Part shown: positions 1 to 11,435 of the stretch, piece by piece
Layout: every line of letters begins with the position of its first letter
How positions within the stretch are numbered: the first letter of the stretch is position 1
Assembly (NCBI GenBank): GCA_015501585.1
Contig: JADNRY010000197.1
Span: 1-64,000 of the forward strand
From: Rhodocollybia butyracea
Lineage: Eukaryota; Basidiomycota; Agaricomycetes; Agaricales; Omphalotaceae
DNA length: 64,000 nt
Reading direction: 5' to 3'
The notes under the pieces: generated by a model
Database searches by the model: none
Told to the model about the DNA's origin: nothing
Seen by the model: the letters and a program-made list of their open reading frames with translations, nothing else
Program-made: the position numbers and the translations under genes

Positions 1-2077
1 CTTTGGTGAGATGAATATGGGGGTCGAAAGGAATGGAGAGTGGCTTTATGTCAGAGAATCCGTAGCGGCTAAGAATAGCATCAATGTATGATCGCTGTGA
101 TAAACGGATAGATCTGCTGTGAAGTGATCTCTGAATCTCGATTCCAAGTAGCCAATGAATTTCGCCCTGATCTGTGACCTCGATAATCGCGCTGATAGAT
201 TTCTTCAGCTGTGCCATAATTTCCAGAGTTTTGGTAACCAATGTCATATCATCCACATGGATGAAAATGATTGTGAATGGGTCGGTGCGATAAAATACGG
301 CATGATCAAAATCTGACGTTTGAGGCCTAGCTTCGTCATATCTCCCTGAATCGCAAATACCATCTTCGACCTGCTTGTTTAAGTCCGTACAAGGCAAGTT
401 TGAGTCGAAGTACTTGTCCGGGTTTTACACCTAGATTAATGCCGGTTGGTGCCTTCATGTAGATCTTTTCGCTGTCATCGAGTTTGCCATAGAGATATGC
501 CGATTTGACATCCATCTGATGAATGATCCAGCTGTGTTCAGCTGCAATGCTGAGAATAGTTCTGGCTGATGCGAGTTTGGCAACTGATGTGAAAGTTTCA
601 TCTGGAAAATAATCAACATCTGGGATTTGATTAAATCCTTGCACCACAAGTCTGGCTCTGTGACTAGTAAGCGTCCTTGTTCATCCTTTTTGGTCCGATA
701 AACCCATTTGGATGTGAGAATGTTTGCATCCGATGGTGCCGTGACTATATTGTAAGTTCCACGCTGGTTGAAGTCTGGATATCTCTTCGTTCATGGCTTC
801 TTGCCATTTCGGCCAGTCAGGTCGGCGCATAGCTTCTGCAACTGATAAAGGATCTGATTGAATTTCAGATGTGACTTGTGCAAGCGATGCTGTAAGGTGG
901 CGGAGTTCCGTGTTACCCTCTGCTGATCCTTCAATGATATCCCTGATTTTCTGAGTGGGTCGCCTGACACGTTTTCCGGTAAGTTGTTCCGGCGGGATGG
1001 GCTCTGCAATTTCGTCAGGTACAGGAATAATAGGCTGTTCCGACTCAGTGACTGATGTTTCCAAATTTTCCAAATTTCCATCCTCCTCCTCAATGAGTTG
1101 GATCTGCCTGTTGGAAATTGTTACGTTCCGTTCCGTGGTAACTGTTCGTCGCTGTGGCCAATAGATAAAATATCCGTTAGATTCCGTGTCTATACCTATC
1201 CATCTTCCTTCTTGTGCCTGTGGTTCGAATTTTCCTGGCTCTTTCTCCTTCTTTACATACACTAATGCTCCCGAATATTTGAAAGTTAGAAATGTCGGGT
1301 TTTTGATTGAACCGTTTTTTGTATGGTGTCGCCATATTAATTCCCTTCTTTGGTGTCCTATTCCAAATATAAACCACGTACTTCATCATAAATCCCATAG
1401 CCATTTAGGAAGTCCTGATGAAATGATTAGACTTTACTGCATTCAGTAGAGTCCGATGGGTGCGTTCCGCTATGCCGTTATGTTCCGGAGTGTCATGTAC
1501 CGTTAATCTCCGCTGGGTGCCAAGTCGTTCCAGGTACTGATTAAATTCTCGGCTAAGAAACTCTCCCCTCGATCAGAGTGAAGAATTTTAACAGTGATGC
1601 CATATTGAGTCTGGAGATTGGTTTGAATAATGACGTACTGGGTGAATGCTTCATCCTTGCTTTTTCAGCAATGGTTCCTCTAACCATAGAGTCGCCTCGT
1701 CGACTATGGTGAGGGCGTAAGTGCAACGGTTGATAGTCTGAACTGATGCGGGTCCCCAGACGTCCATGTGAAAAACATCTCCGTAATTCTCCGCTCGTGG
1801 AGAAGACCGTGAATTTGGCGATCGGAAATCTTGCTGCCTTAGCTAGCAAGCATGTACGGCATTCCGGCTCGTCCATGTGAGATTTATCCAATCTCATCCC
1901 ATTGATCTGGTTGTGTGCGAATAAATGCTTAATATAAGCATAGTTCTGATGGCCTAAGATGCAGTGGGCATCATAGAGTGATACCAGTCGATCTTTGGCA
2001 ACATAAGCATATTCCTCCATGGGAATCTGGTAGAGTCCATGGATCTTCGGAATATGTGCAACGATCCTGTTGTTGGG
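1..2077 (-). pseudogene. copia integrase and reverse transcriptase region, frameshifted
   Basis: The integrase zinc-binding module (H-C-I-L-G-H then C-x2-C) lies near 1865-1990. The catalytic triad can be picked out in separate frames: D in DVWGP (about 1765), D in HSDRGE (about 1585) and E in HNGIAERTHRTLLNAV (about 1440-1490). A linker with WIGIDTESNGYFIYWP (about 1145-1200) follows. The reverse transcriptase carries MDVKSAYLYGKL (about 475-520) and an H-V-D-D catalytic box near 237-262, where most copia elements have YVDD. At least three frame changes interrupt the coding, near 2020-1800, 1260-1170 and 770-650. The left window edge cuts the RT. Confidence 0.8.
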
Positions 2078-4051
2078 TCAGTCATGGTGAGCAAACCATT
2101 CCAATGTGGATATTATATCCATCATCATCGAGTTTTCCCAAGGAAATAAGAGTGTTGGGAATATTGGGGCATAGGAGGGCATTATGGAGCGGGACGGTTG
2201 AGTATTGCCGTGGTTATCAATTGGAAAATCCAAATGAAGCGTACCTGCCATGCTAGAATTAAAAGTTCCGGCATTGGCTGCTTGAATGACTTTAGTTGGA
2301 ATAGACTTTAGATCTTGGAGGCTGTCCTCCATAGGAGTCATGTGGCTTGAACATCCGGAATCAAATAGTATAGCCCTCGGCTATGTGCTCCCATCATTGC
2401 TGTTTCGTGTTCATCAGCAATATCATTGAAATCAAATGTGAGATATGTTCCTGCTGTATTTGGGGACATCTGGAAAGATGCCGTCGAGTTTCCAAGCTCG
2501 GTGTAGGATTTGGCGGGAGGAAAGACGAAGCTGGTGTCCGATGACAACTCAATGGCTGCCCAAGATGATTCTGGGACTTCTTCAATCTGTGATGAAGATG
2601 CAGTTTCTTTCCCTTTGGCCTAGATCTCCAATTTCCATCCGATTTCTTCCCCTCTTTCGGCTCGTGAGTTTCCCTACTTTCTTTGGCTTGATTAGCCTGT
2701 GGCCGTTTAGGCGATGGACATGTGCTCGCAAAATGTCCTTTCCCTCCACAATTAAAACATGCGGAAGTAGACCTGTTAGGTCCGCTTGGTTTCGAGTTTC
2801 CTCGGCCCCTAGAAAATCCCCTCTGAGAAAATCCTCGACCTCGGGAATTTCCCGCATAGTTAGCCGATTCCTTCTTCCCCTTGTTGTGATGACTAGTACT
2901 ACGTATGTGTCCCTGTGCTTCTGCACGAATGGTGGCAATCAATTCCTGTGTTGCCAGTTTCTTGTCGGTTCGAGATGTGACTACAACAAGTGCATTTATG
3001 GTGGGTCTGAATTGATTGGGGATAGAGGATATGATGGTGTTGTTGAACATTTCATCGCTAAATTCGATGCCGCGGGTTTCAAGACTGTCTCGGATTTCCA
3101 ACATAGTGTCTAGGTGTTCATTAATCCTAGATGGCTCGTAGCAACGCATGGTGTGAAGCTGTCTCTGTAGATGTGATTCCGTGAGCGCATTTTTGGAGTC
3201 AAAATCAGCGATTAAATTTGTCCACACATCACGAGTGTTGGTATAATTTCTATACCTTCGAAAAATGCCATCCGATAATCTGCCAATTAAAGCATTTAGC
3301 AAATCTGTATCAGATGATTTATCTCCTGCATTGCCGGCTTCTCGTGTGTCTGTTGCTTCATGGGGATTCCATGTGAAGTACTGGCCGTAATTTATGGACT
3401 TTGCAGCTAATTCTACTCGGCTTTTCCATGTGTCCCAGTTTGATCCATCCGGTTTAAGGGTGGTGACCTTGTCAAATGCTTTCAGTGCTTTGGACATCTC
3501 GTCGTCAGATGAGTCGCTATCTGATTCTTCTTCATCTGATGATCCTGGATCGTCTCCGTCAGATGGTGGTGAGCTATGAGGTAAATCTGCTATTGGGATC
3601 AAAGGAGTACTGTGATCTGATTCTGTTGCACCGAATGATATCAGTTCTGGAGCTGGTGGTATTGGAGGCGGCGGTGGTGGTGGCTGCGGCTGTGCTGCAC
3701 ACTGAGATGCTTGAGATGATGCCTTTGATATTTTCTGGGGTGGCTGCTGTGGTGGCAATGTTGGTACTGATGGTTTAGGTGCCGCTGTTTTCTCCTGTGA
3801 TTTTTCAATTCTTTTAGCTTGTTCTGGTATATCCTTTGTAGGGCTGGGTACGTTGTATCTGTTCGGACAGATTTTCCGATTGCAAAATTCCCACTCTTTT
3901 GTCTGTAGATCGCTGTAGCAATCTTGATATTCTGTTGAGTCCCAAAGATGTGGTCTTAGGGCGCAAGGGAGTTCTGGGTTTGTGCGGCAACTGGCTTAGT
4001 TGTGGCTGAAGCTCGTGTGGATGGTTTCGATGAGCTGGGTTGTTGTGACAT
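2078..4051 (-). pseudogene. copia gag and protease region, frameshifted
   Basis: Gag most likely begins at the ATG at 4051 (MSQQPSSSKP). A frameshift near 3960 follows, and then a long open stretch starts with Pro/Gln-rich and acidic Ser/Asp-rich segments. The retrotransposon capsid-like region comes next, then an RG-rich tract and a CCHC zinc knuckle (C-F-N-C-G-G-K-G-H-F-A-S-T-C, about 2715-2765) that would bind element RNA. After another frame change the protease motif D-S-G-C-S-S-H is at 2342-2362, the active-site form typical of copia. The downstream protease part reads in a different frame (2078-2341). The motifs are intact but the frame is not, so the copy is judged dead. Confidence 0.8.
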
Positions 4052-4092
4052 CAACAATGGTGTCTGGGATGGTGGCGTCAATGGTTAGGCTT

Positions 4093-4110
4093 GGGGCCCA
4101 TAACCTATTA
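4093..4110 (-). promoter_or_regulatory. putative primer-binding site of the copia element
   Basis: The minus strand reads AATAGGTTATGGGCCCC just inside the LTR and upstream of gag. GGTTATGGGCCC-type sites next to the 5' LTR are common in fungal copia elements and are thought to pair with an initiator-tRNA fragment. The position fits; pairing was not tested. Confidence 0.5.
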
Positions 4111-4115
4111 GAGGT

Positions 4116-5180
4116 TGATTGATAAGGCAGACAGTGCACTCTACACTGTTAGTTGGCTCTGGTCACACAGACACAGAGGAGACGAAGGTCCAGACACAGA
4201 CACAAACAGAGAAAACACAACTTGATATTCCACAAGTACATACAGGCTTAAATACGAGTCCAGTGAGTTAATAATAAGTACAACGCATGAAGCGTTCACA
4301 GACGGAGTGAGAGTAATAAGACGAGAGTGGAATGGAGCACAAGGTAAGTAAGTAAGAATAGACGAGAGCACAATAATAAAGCAATGGCGAGTGGGCAGGA
4401 TAAAGATAGTACAACTAGTTCACATACCAGTAGTTACAGCAAGAGAGAATGTTCCATAGATAGTAACGAAGTGAGAAGACTGTTCCATAGTAAGTATAAT
4501 GAAGATGATAGATGACGAAGTCCAACAAGCAAATCAACTGCGAAACATTGACTGACCTCCAGACAGCTTGGCAGTACAATCGATGGGTGAGGCTGACCTA
4601 GACTCGTCAACGGTACAGAAGACAAAAGCCAGTCGTAATTGGCACAATGACAAAAGTTCACATAGTCAAGACCTAGGACGATATCAACTCCAGGAGGGCC
4701 CTTGAAAGGTATACCTCTAGCGCAACACTGAAAGCCGAGTTCACAGATGGGACGGATGCCAGTATAGGCACAAACCCCGTAGGAAAAGGGAGACCAGATT
4801 GACAAAAGAATCCATAGGAACTGAGCGAGTGCACAAGACGAGGATCGCGGAAATAGGAAAGCGTACCGGAAACACCGAACGAGAACATCAAAAACGAAGT
4901 TGTGGGAGTTAACGAGAGAGCGAATTCGAGAGAAAAGAGACAACAAGGCCCGTATTTAAATTATACAGAGCTTGTTAATTTACGACGGATAAGGCAACTA
5001 TTGAATCATCTACCGACTTAAGGCTACATGAAGTATATAACACGGATCTCCCAATCGGCATATCTCGGCATAGACTACTAAAACATCGGCATACGCGACC
5101 GCACGTGGAGTATTTGATCTCGGACCGATTTTTAAAAAAAAAATTATATCGAACAGCAGTAGCGGGAATATCAAATATCA
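4116..5180 (-). repeat. putative 5' LTR of the copia element
   Basis: The segment lies between the primer-binding-like site and unrelated DNA. Read on the minus strand it could start TGATATTCCC and end TTATCAATCA, giving TGAT...ATCA borders. It contains TATA-like stretches on the minus strand (around 4950-4970 and 4246-4258), as expected of a U3/R promoter. Only one LTR is in the window, so the borders cannot be confirmed by comparison, and the outer end could be at 5173 or 5180. Confidence 0.4.
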
Positions 5181-6320
5181 TTGGTACTGTCTGAAAGGCG
5201 AAAGCGTACCATATGGTTCATCCCCGCGTGCTGGGAAAAAAGGGAATTAGAACTAGAGGCAAGTTCAAATTTTGAGAAGAAATGAAATCATCAGTTTGGG
5301 TATATCTCATATTCCCCGGTCCTAACAATGGGGGTCGAGCGATGTCAACTGAAAGCATCACCGGCTTTTTTCCACCTCCAGTCACTTCAGAGCTCACCTT
5401 CAACTAGGCTGATACGCCCACTGGGGCAGCCGCACCGAAGAAATAGTTGAAAGGTGAATAGCGGAGGATGTTCAGAACCTAAAACTGTACAGTGCGGACA
5501 GAGAGTTTTTCAGTGAGTAATAGGTCCGTTGGAATTTCTCTTGTCGATGGAAAGAACACCATAGAGCTTCCTATTTATACTTTTAGCACTGTATGCATGG
5601 GATCGGACCCGTTGTGTAAGAGCCGAACGGAAGCGACCTTTGACTTCTTATGAAACACACAGTGCAGAAAAACTCCCGACGGTATTCACACCGTTTGATT
5701 CAAGCTTGTTGTTCAAGGATGGTGGACAGTATGGCCGCTAAACTCTTCCGCATTCTGTTAGCTCCCCAACTATAGCCAGATGTAATGTCTATATTCAGGT
5801 TTTTAGGTTACCTATCAACTTGTAACTACTCCTACTCAAATCGATTCGTTTCTGCAGGTACTGGAACACAGAAAGATAGCGGCAGGCACTACCGTCTACC
5901 TATAACTAAGTTTTAACTCCGCCGTCGTGAAAATCCTGGACCCAGCGCAACGAGTGGGGGGCCCCCATTTTTATCTGAACTTAAATTCTCGGCTTTGACT
6001 CAATTCCAAACGCGCATACGCATATAGGGGGCCGGCCCGACTCTCAAGTCCTCACCCAGTCATTACCTCTTCTTCTCTCTGATGTGATCACAAAATCTTC
6101 CAATATCGCCTCAAAACTCCGAAATCATCTGGATTCCGTGTATAGAAGACATGCTTTTATCAAATTGAATTATTTGTCTATTTTTTGCCAAAATTAAAAC
6201 CATTCTTATCCGAATCACTGGATGTCATTCATGGAAATTATACGCTCTAAAGTTGGAAGGTGTTATGTTACCGAAAACCATCCAAACGAACCTATCTGAT
6301 ATCCATGTGTAAGGGCAACT
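5181..6320. other. intergenic, copy A of a duplicated promoter/leader segment
   Basis: No gene is supported here. From about 5281 to 5680 the sequence is a diverged copy of 6795-7180. On the minus strand both copies show a TATA box (AGTATAAATA, about 5575), a short leader and a splice-donor-like end (GTGAGCTCTGA, about 5397). Copy A has no visible downstream coding exon, because the copia LTR begins within about 100 bp of the end of the similarity. The rest (5700-6320) shows nothing recognisable. Confidence 0.5.
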
Positions 6321-6783
6321 TCAGTCAGAACAACGACAATCAGACTCACAGCCCTCCAATTTCTTCCGGCAAGTCCCATTTCCTGTAAATGCACTCGACT
6401 CGTCGCCCCTAGCCGGCAATTGACTTAGACTACACACGTCGCGCCTGGTATATGTGGGCTGATAGCCGACTGCCAGAAACCTCGGCCAAATGTAGCTGAG
6501 CTGGTCCCTTTGTAGCTCCACCTTCTCCCCGTTGCAGCAGCCAACGACTGGTTCCGTTGTGGAGCGGTTGCGCAAGCAATTGATGCTCCTCCGCGTCAAA
6601 GTTAACATTGTACCAGGGATCTTTGGCCAGGTGCAACTTCATAGACATAAAGTACTGATTCAAATATATTGGCATGTACCGGTTAATCCCCCAAATCCGC
6701 AAATTCAGAGACCCAAACGGAACTTGACCTGAAAAACCTTGAAGAGAGCAGACACAAGAGGGACGAATCAGTAAAGGCTTCAA
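6321..6783 (-). CDS. hypothetical protein, doubtful
   Basis: An open stretch of about 117 codons follows a possible intron acceptor (CTCTTCAAG, about 6735). It could be the coding exon of a minus-strand gene whose TATA box and leader lie at 6880-7085. The segment WGINRYMPIYLNQYF looks protein-like and the rest is rich in Leu, Gln and Gly. No domain is recognised and no ATG was found in the proposed leader exon, so translation would have to start inside this exon. The main support is its position downstream of a conserved, duplicated promoter-like block. Confidence 0.2.
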
Positions 6784-6794
6784 TCTTCTCCGAT

Positions 6795-7180
6795 GAAAGT
6801 AATTATCAGTTTGAATTTATCTCATATTCCCCGATCCTAACAAGGAGATCGAGCGATGTCAACTTAATACATCATCTAATTCCCTCCGCAGTGTTCAGTC
6901 ATTTCAGAACTCACCTTTCACGCCCACCGGGGTAGTGTTACAAGCTCGGGTATAAGAAAGATTTAAGAAGAATCCTGAGGGTATCCGATGCTGGCCAGAC
7001 ACTTCCAACGAGGTGTAGAGCTGCTGGAGTGCCTTTTGTCGATGGAAAACAATGTCACTGTAGAGCTTTGTATTTATACTTACAGGTACTATATGTATGG
7101 CTTGGATCGGAACCGTTATGCAGGGAAGCGAACTTTGACTTTCCGCCTCCCATCACAAACAATGCAGACAACTTCGGAAA
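6795..7180 (-). promoter_or_regulatory. copy B of duplicated promoter and leader exon
   Basis: On the minus strand the segment has a TATA box (AAGTATAAATAC, about 7070-7082), a leader and the donor-like GTGAGTTCTGAAATGACTG (about 6917). The same order and many identical words occur at 5281-5680, for example GTCGATGGAAA, GATCGGA, CTCATATTCCCCG and GAGCGATGTCAACT. Conservation of both the TATA box and the donor suggests this was the 5' end of a transcribed unit before duplication. Strand and function are inferred. Confidence 0.4.
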
Positions 7181-9302
7181 GTGACGCTTGATCCATTTCG
7201 CGCGCGTTGAGGCTTATTACGCGGGAGCTTGTGCAATTCCCCCAGCTCTGCAAGTTGACCAGATTTCAAGTTTTCCAAGTCTTTCCTTGAGCCTCTGTGC
7301 GTCAGCTGTGGGCAGCAGCAGACAATTCAATATTCTCTTTCGATATCTCCATAATTCCGTTCTCCGGGTGTGAGTAAATGACCGGCACCAGCTGTTAAAG
7401 TGAATAAAAGAAGGCGTCGAATAAGCTCTAAGTTCACTCCGGTCTATAGCAAGTGAGCCCTAGCAAACGCGCAGGGGAAAATCATATTGTAAGCTACCTT
7501 AAATAGACTATAGCTACGGAGAATATACGGAGTAATATACAGCAAAATAAAGATAAAACACAAAGTAAAACTAACAAGCTCCACAGGAGAAACTTCGGCG
7601 AGCAATACCGATTGCTCACCTGACATCAATATCTCCAACACCAGCGTCGACTCTCGAGCGAGTGTATTTACATAGAGTCCGTAAACTCAACCTGGGGGTA
7701 GAGAAGCCCAGCCCCTCCCCCCCAATGCTCAAAAACATTCCCGAATGAGGAATCAAGTGAAGCAAAATATCGAGAGCGGTCTACCAAAACCGGACGGCGA
7801 ACCAACTACGTGACTGGGTTGACTGGCTCTACGGCAGTGCTTTTTTGATTTTTACTAACATGTCGCTTATAGAACCGAAGATTCAGATGGGTCGACTTGC
7901 TCTTCCTACACCGGTACCGATGTGATCCTCTACTTAAATCTCCGGTAAATCTCTACGCCTGAAGAGTAGGTGAGTCAACTTCATTTTCAATATATCACGG
8001 TACCGTTTCTGGCACTTGAATTTGATGGCAGGTAGAACCGAAGGTTCAGATGAGTCGACTTGATCTTGCAAACTATCACGGCACCGAGGATAGCTCCAAG
8101 CATTTTTCAATTTGCGGCTTGTTCTCAAACGGATCCTGAGTTCCAGTCTCCAGTGGAAAGGCATTCAAAACCAGCCACTTTCAAGTTGTTGTTCGCTAGT
8201 GTGCTGATTCGCCATAACATTTCTGAGTCGAGGGCATTAGTTGGCACAGCTTGGTACGGCGTTGTCCACTGTAGATTCATGCTTACTTCCGACAGGTGCG
8301 TATGTGGCGGAACCTTGAAATGAGTTGCAAAGAGGATACAACAGAATTAAAAGACCTTCGAGTCTCTTTGAACTTTCGTGATAACGCATGTCAGCATTAA
8401 GACATATAGCTAGCTGAAACTGGACGACTCGTGCCACGAAAGGCCCGGGAGCTGGGAGTACTGAGGAGAATGATCATGGTGATGGTTTCGAATCTAGAAC
8501 CTTATTTACGGGCCAGTCACCCAAATTTTGCATATCGGTTCTGCATTTGGGTCTTCCTCTAGGAGAATCGTACCATGTACGATCAAAAGTGCTGACTGAC
8601 CTATTTCTACCACTCGCGACAGTTAAATTCTTCCAGCCTCCCTCAGGAGCGTAAACTTGCAGCTCATCCTCCTCCAAGTTTTTATGACGCAGTATCATAG
8701 GATCACGAGCAGCTGGAGAAACATCTTAAGATGTAGGACTGGCAAATACTGCTCGAATGTATCTTCTCTGGGTGGGAGCCTTATATTCCCGAGCCAGAGC
8801 TGTATGCTAGCACATAGTTTAAATACGGATCTTATACTTTTTCGAGTATTGAATATGCACTTCACTGTACGGTACTCGTGTGCGCAGCTGTCTCCGAGTC
8901 TGTGCGCCGGGGTGATTGACCTGCCACAGCAGAGTTGGGTGAGTTGGGTGCGTGCATCCGCGGCACACGCAGCGTGTGTTGCGCGGGCCCCGGCGGTTCC
9001 TAAATGGGACCGCGCCGGTTCTTCCTTCCTTCCTTCCTTCCTCGTAGTAAAGAATTGCCTACCCTCAACAGCTAGATGGAAAGGTTACTTGCGTCACAGA
9101 TGTGCAAAAGGTCCATCGTTCCGAAAAAGAATTGAACATAATCTACTTAGCAGAAAGAAAGTAGGAAAGAAAGAAAGAGCCGCGGCACATGTACAGCCCT
9201 GCGCATGGCGTGGGCGTCTACGTCGTCTCATCGCCAAGCCCTGCCACACCGTAGCAAGAGATACCTGCAGGCGCTAATGGCGCCTTCTAAGTTGCTTCTT
9301 CC
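7181..9302. other. gene-poor region upstream of MDP1
   Basis: No convincing gene. Two 35-bp near-copies (7870-7904 and 8033-8067, 32 of 35 identical) share TAGAACCGAAG-TTCAGATG-GTCGACTTG. A CTTC tetranucleotide tract lies at about 9024-9045 and a GAAA-rich tract at about 9155-9180. Open stretches here, including one of about 206 codons at 8657-9277, have Cys/Arg/Ser-rich low-quality composition and no domain. The last few hundred bases presumably hold the MDP1 promoter. Confidence 0.4.
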
Positions 9303-10269
9303 ATGACCACTCGCCTTCCCAAACTTGTTGCCTTTGACTTGGAGTGAGTTTGCGACTTTGCACCATCAACTTCAATATTCTCACTATGATTATCATTTAG
9401 CTACACTCTTTGGGGCCTTTGGATAGACAGCGACATTCAAGGTCAGTGTTACGATACGGTTTTACCCTCTCAACTCCAAATAAAGTCTATCACTTTTTAG
9501 GCCCTCTTCATAGAGATAAAAACACCATTAACCAAGTGCTAGACAAGTCAGTCAATCGAGATTTGTTCGTGTATTGATGATGAATATTAATATAATCATA
9601 GGCACAACGAACCAATTTCATTCTACAAGCATGTTCCTCAGATCCTTCACAGACTTCGAACAGCAGAAGTCGCGATTGCGGCTGCATCGAGGACGTCAGC
9701 ACCGAAACTGTAGGTCAGATCTGTATATCGTACCCCAGGATTTCATAACTAATTCACTCTAGGGCGCACTCCGCACTCACACTACTACTGTTACCCGCAT
9801 CAAACGCCGGGGATAATGGCACGATGAAGGCCATAGATTTTTTTGATCAATTAGAGATCTATCCTGGTGCGTTCAGTGCTGAATAGTCATTCAAAAATAA
9901 GGAAATAACTCTCGCTCACAGGTTCGAAGATCACACACTTCCGGAAGATACACCAGAAAACGGGTATTCCGTACTCTGAAATGGTTAGTAACCCCCAGCA
10001 TTCATATATATATCAATATGATCGATGCTGATATCGGAGCACGAAGCTTTTCTTCGACGATGAGCATCGGAACAAAGAAGTAGAAGGATTAGGTGAGTGT
10101 ATTATCGTGGTCATGAGTCGTTCCTTGTTTCCTTACGAACTGGCGGCAGGAGTCACTTTTTGTCTCGTTAGAGATGGCGTAGATGATCGGACTTTTGAGA
10201 AAGGTCTCGCAGAATGGAGGAAAAGACACCCGGAGGAAGTGACCGAAGATATTGGATCAGCCTCATGAT
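9303..10269 (+). CDS. MDP1: magnesium-dependent phosphatase 1 (HAD superfamily)
   Basis: A small HAD-type phosphatase of the MDP1 family, Mg-dependent enzymes acting on phosphotyrosine, sugar phosphates or protein-bound fructosamine phosphates. Eight exons are predicted: 9303-9343, 9401-9441, 9501-9546, 9602-9709, 9763-9866, 9922-9983, 10047-10092 and 10150-10269. Exons 1 and 2 join to give the nucleophile motif VAFDLDYTLW. Exon 4 carries AAASRTS (HAD motif II), exon 6 KITHFRKIH (motif III Lys region) and exon 7 LFFDDEHRN (motif IV Asp pair). The predicted length of about 189 residues fits the family. The N-terminus has no targeting signal, so it is probably cytosolic. All splice joins keep frame and all catalytic motifs are present. 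The exact substrate is unknown. Confidence 0.92.
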
Positions 10270-11435
10270 CATTGTAATGGTCATTTGTTGTATCTATTCG
10301 AGCTAAATTCACGCAGATGTGGCGAGCTACTCTGGCTTATACTTCATCCGTTCTACCCCAATACGCTTCTTTCCTCTTTCCGGAATCTCAACACATATCG
10401 TCTGCCAGTCATTTTCAAACAACACAACGTTCAGGCGGCGAACCCGAATTTCGAGGGCCGTCCGAGAATTCACATTTACGCAGAAGCCGGTTTCAAGACA
10501 ACAATGTCAACCATCCTCTTTGCCACAGTGGAGGCTACATCAAGGTGCTTGGCACGGAATGGTTGAAGGCAGTGGAATCTGTACTGGTATTCCGGTGATG
10601 GGAAGTGCATTTCGACTTTGCAACTTTGATTCTTGAAGAATACCTCCAAGTGGCTCCGTGGAGAAGCACGGTCATTCGTTTTGAACGCTTTTTCGTATTC
10701 GGTGGCCGAATAGCCGATACATTATTGATAACTTATGGAGAATGGATGTGATAAGGAATGAAATAAGAGTCGATTCGAAATTCAAGCATGTTCATTTCGG
10801 ATGCATAGATATAGCTTGCCTATAAACGCACCGCCTTTCATCCATGCCAAATCTGGCGGTTCGAAGAGGGAACCAAAGTTTGTCTTTGGTCCTCCAATCT
10901 ACGAGTGTCGTTCCTCTGTGTATGGAGTCGAATTGATAACGGGGGAGAATGATGATTTTTAGGATGCGTCTGCTGAGCTCGCACGAGTCCGGATTTTACA
11001 CCAAACTAGCACCATACTTATTGTTCTACTTCAGCCCTAGTCTGACTGACTGAAGTAGGTACTAGTAGGCAGCGAAGAATCTCCCTTCATCTAATATATT
11101 TTAGATTAAAAATGGGCAATCAATACCCGCTGGTATCATACTGGTATCATCGGTACCGACTGATCAAAGAAAATATTTCGTTTGGTCTGTGAATATCGCA
11201 TTTTCCCAAGCACTTTCTGCACTTTCCCAGCCTACTTTAACGGTCAGGGGTGAGGACTACCAGGCGGCGATGCGATCATGAAAGGAGAAAGGATGGTGAT
11301 CTGCACCTCAGGTTCCACAGTTACCACGACGATGTATACTGTGAAAACTTGAGAGCTTTGTTCGAGAGACTGATGTGCCAATGGTGCGAAGCTTGTTAAT
11401 TAAGTTCTCTCCATCTTCCCAGCAATTGTACAAGA
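10270..11435. other. intergenic, convergent 3' ends
   Basis: This lies between the MDP1 stop and the 3' end of the minus-strand gene at 11436. An open stretch of about 93 codons at 10317-10598 (MWRATLAYTSSVL...) shows no domain and may be MDP1 3' UTR. A 9-bp perfect stem (CTACTTCAG / CTGAAGTAG) with a 15-nt loop lies at 11026-11058. One copy of a 14-mer found three times in the window (AGTAGGTACTAGTA here) starts at 11055. Confidence 0.4.

Larger units (their letters stand above)
1..5180 (-). mobile_element. Ty1/copia LTR retrotransposon, 5' part, decayed
   Basis: A copia-type element reads leftward and runs off the left edge of the window. Going down in coordinates from about 5180 it shows a probable 5' LTR, a primer-binding-like site, gag with a zinc knuckle, an aspartic protease, an integrase and then the reverse transcriptase. 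This protease-integrase-RT order is diagnostic of Ty1/copia rather than Ty3. The reading frame is broken several times, so this copy should not make a full polyprotein. RNase H and the 3' LTR lie outside the window, so target-site duplications cannot be checked. The outer LTR border at about 5173-5180 is tentative. Confidence 0.85.

Noticed and set aside
2445..3113. 222-codon open stretch on the plus strand
   Set aside because: Antisense to the copia gag, which has a zinc knuckle in the minus-strand frame.
9024..9045. CTTC tetranucleotide tract (and a similar CCTT tract at 42921)
   Set aside because: Simple sequence repeats; no CRISPR-like spacing or other structure.
8657..9277. 206-codon open stretch on the plus strand
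   Set aside because: Cys/Arg/Ser-rich with no domain, lies directly upstream of MDP1 and contains simple repeats; probably chance in GC-rich promoter DNA.
10317..10598. 93-codon open stretch after MDP1
   Set aside because: Three overlapping frames are open at once and none has a domain; more likely 3' UTR.
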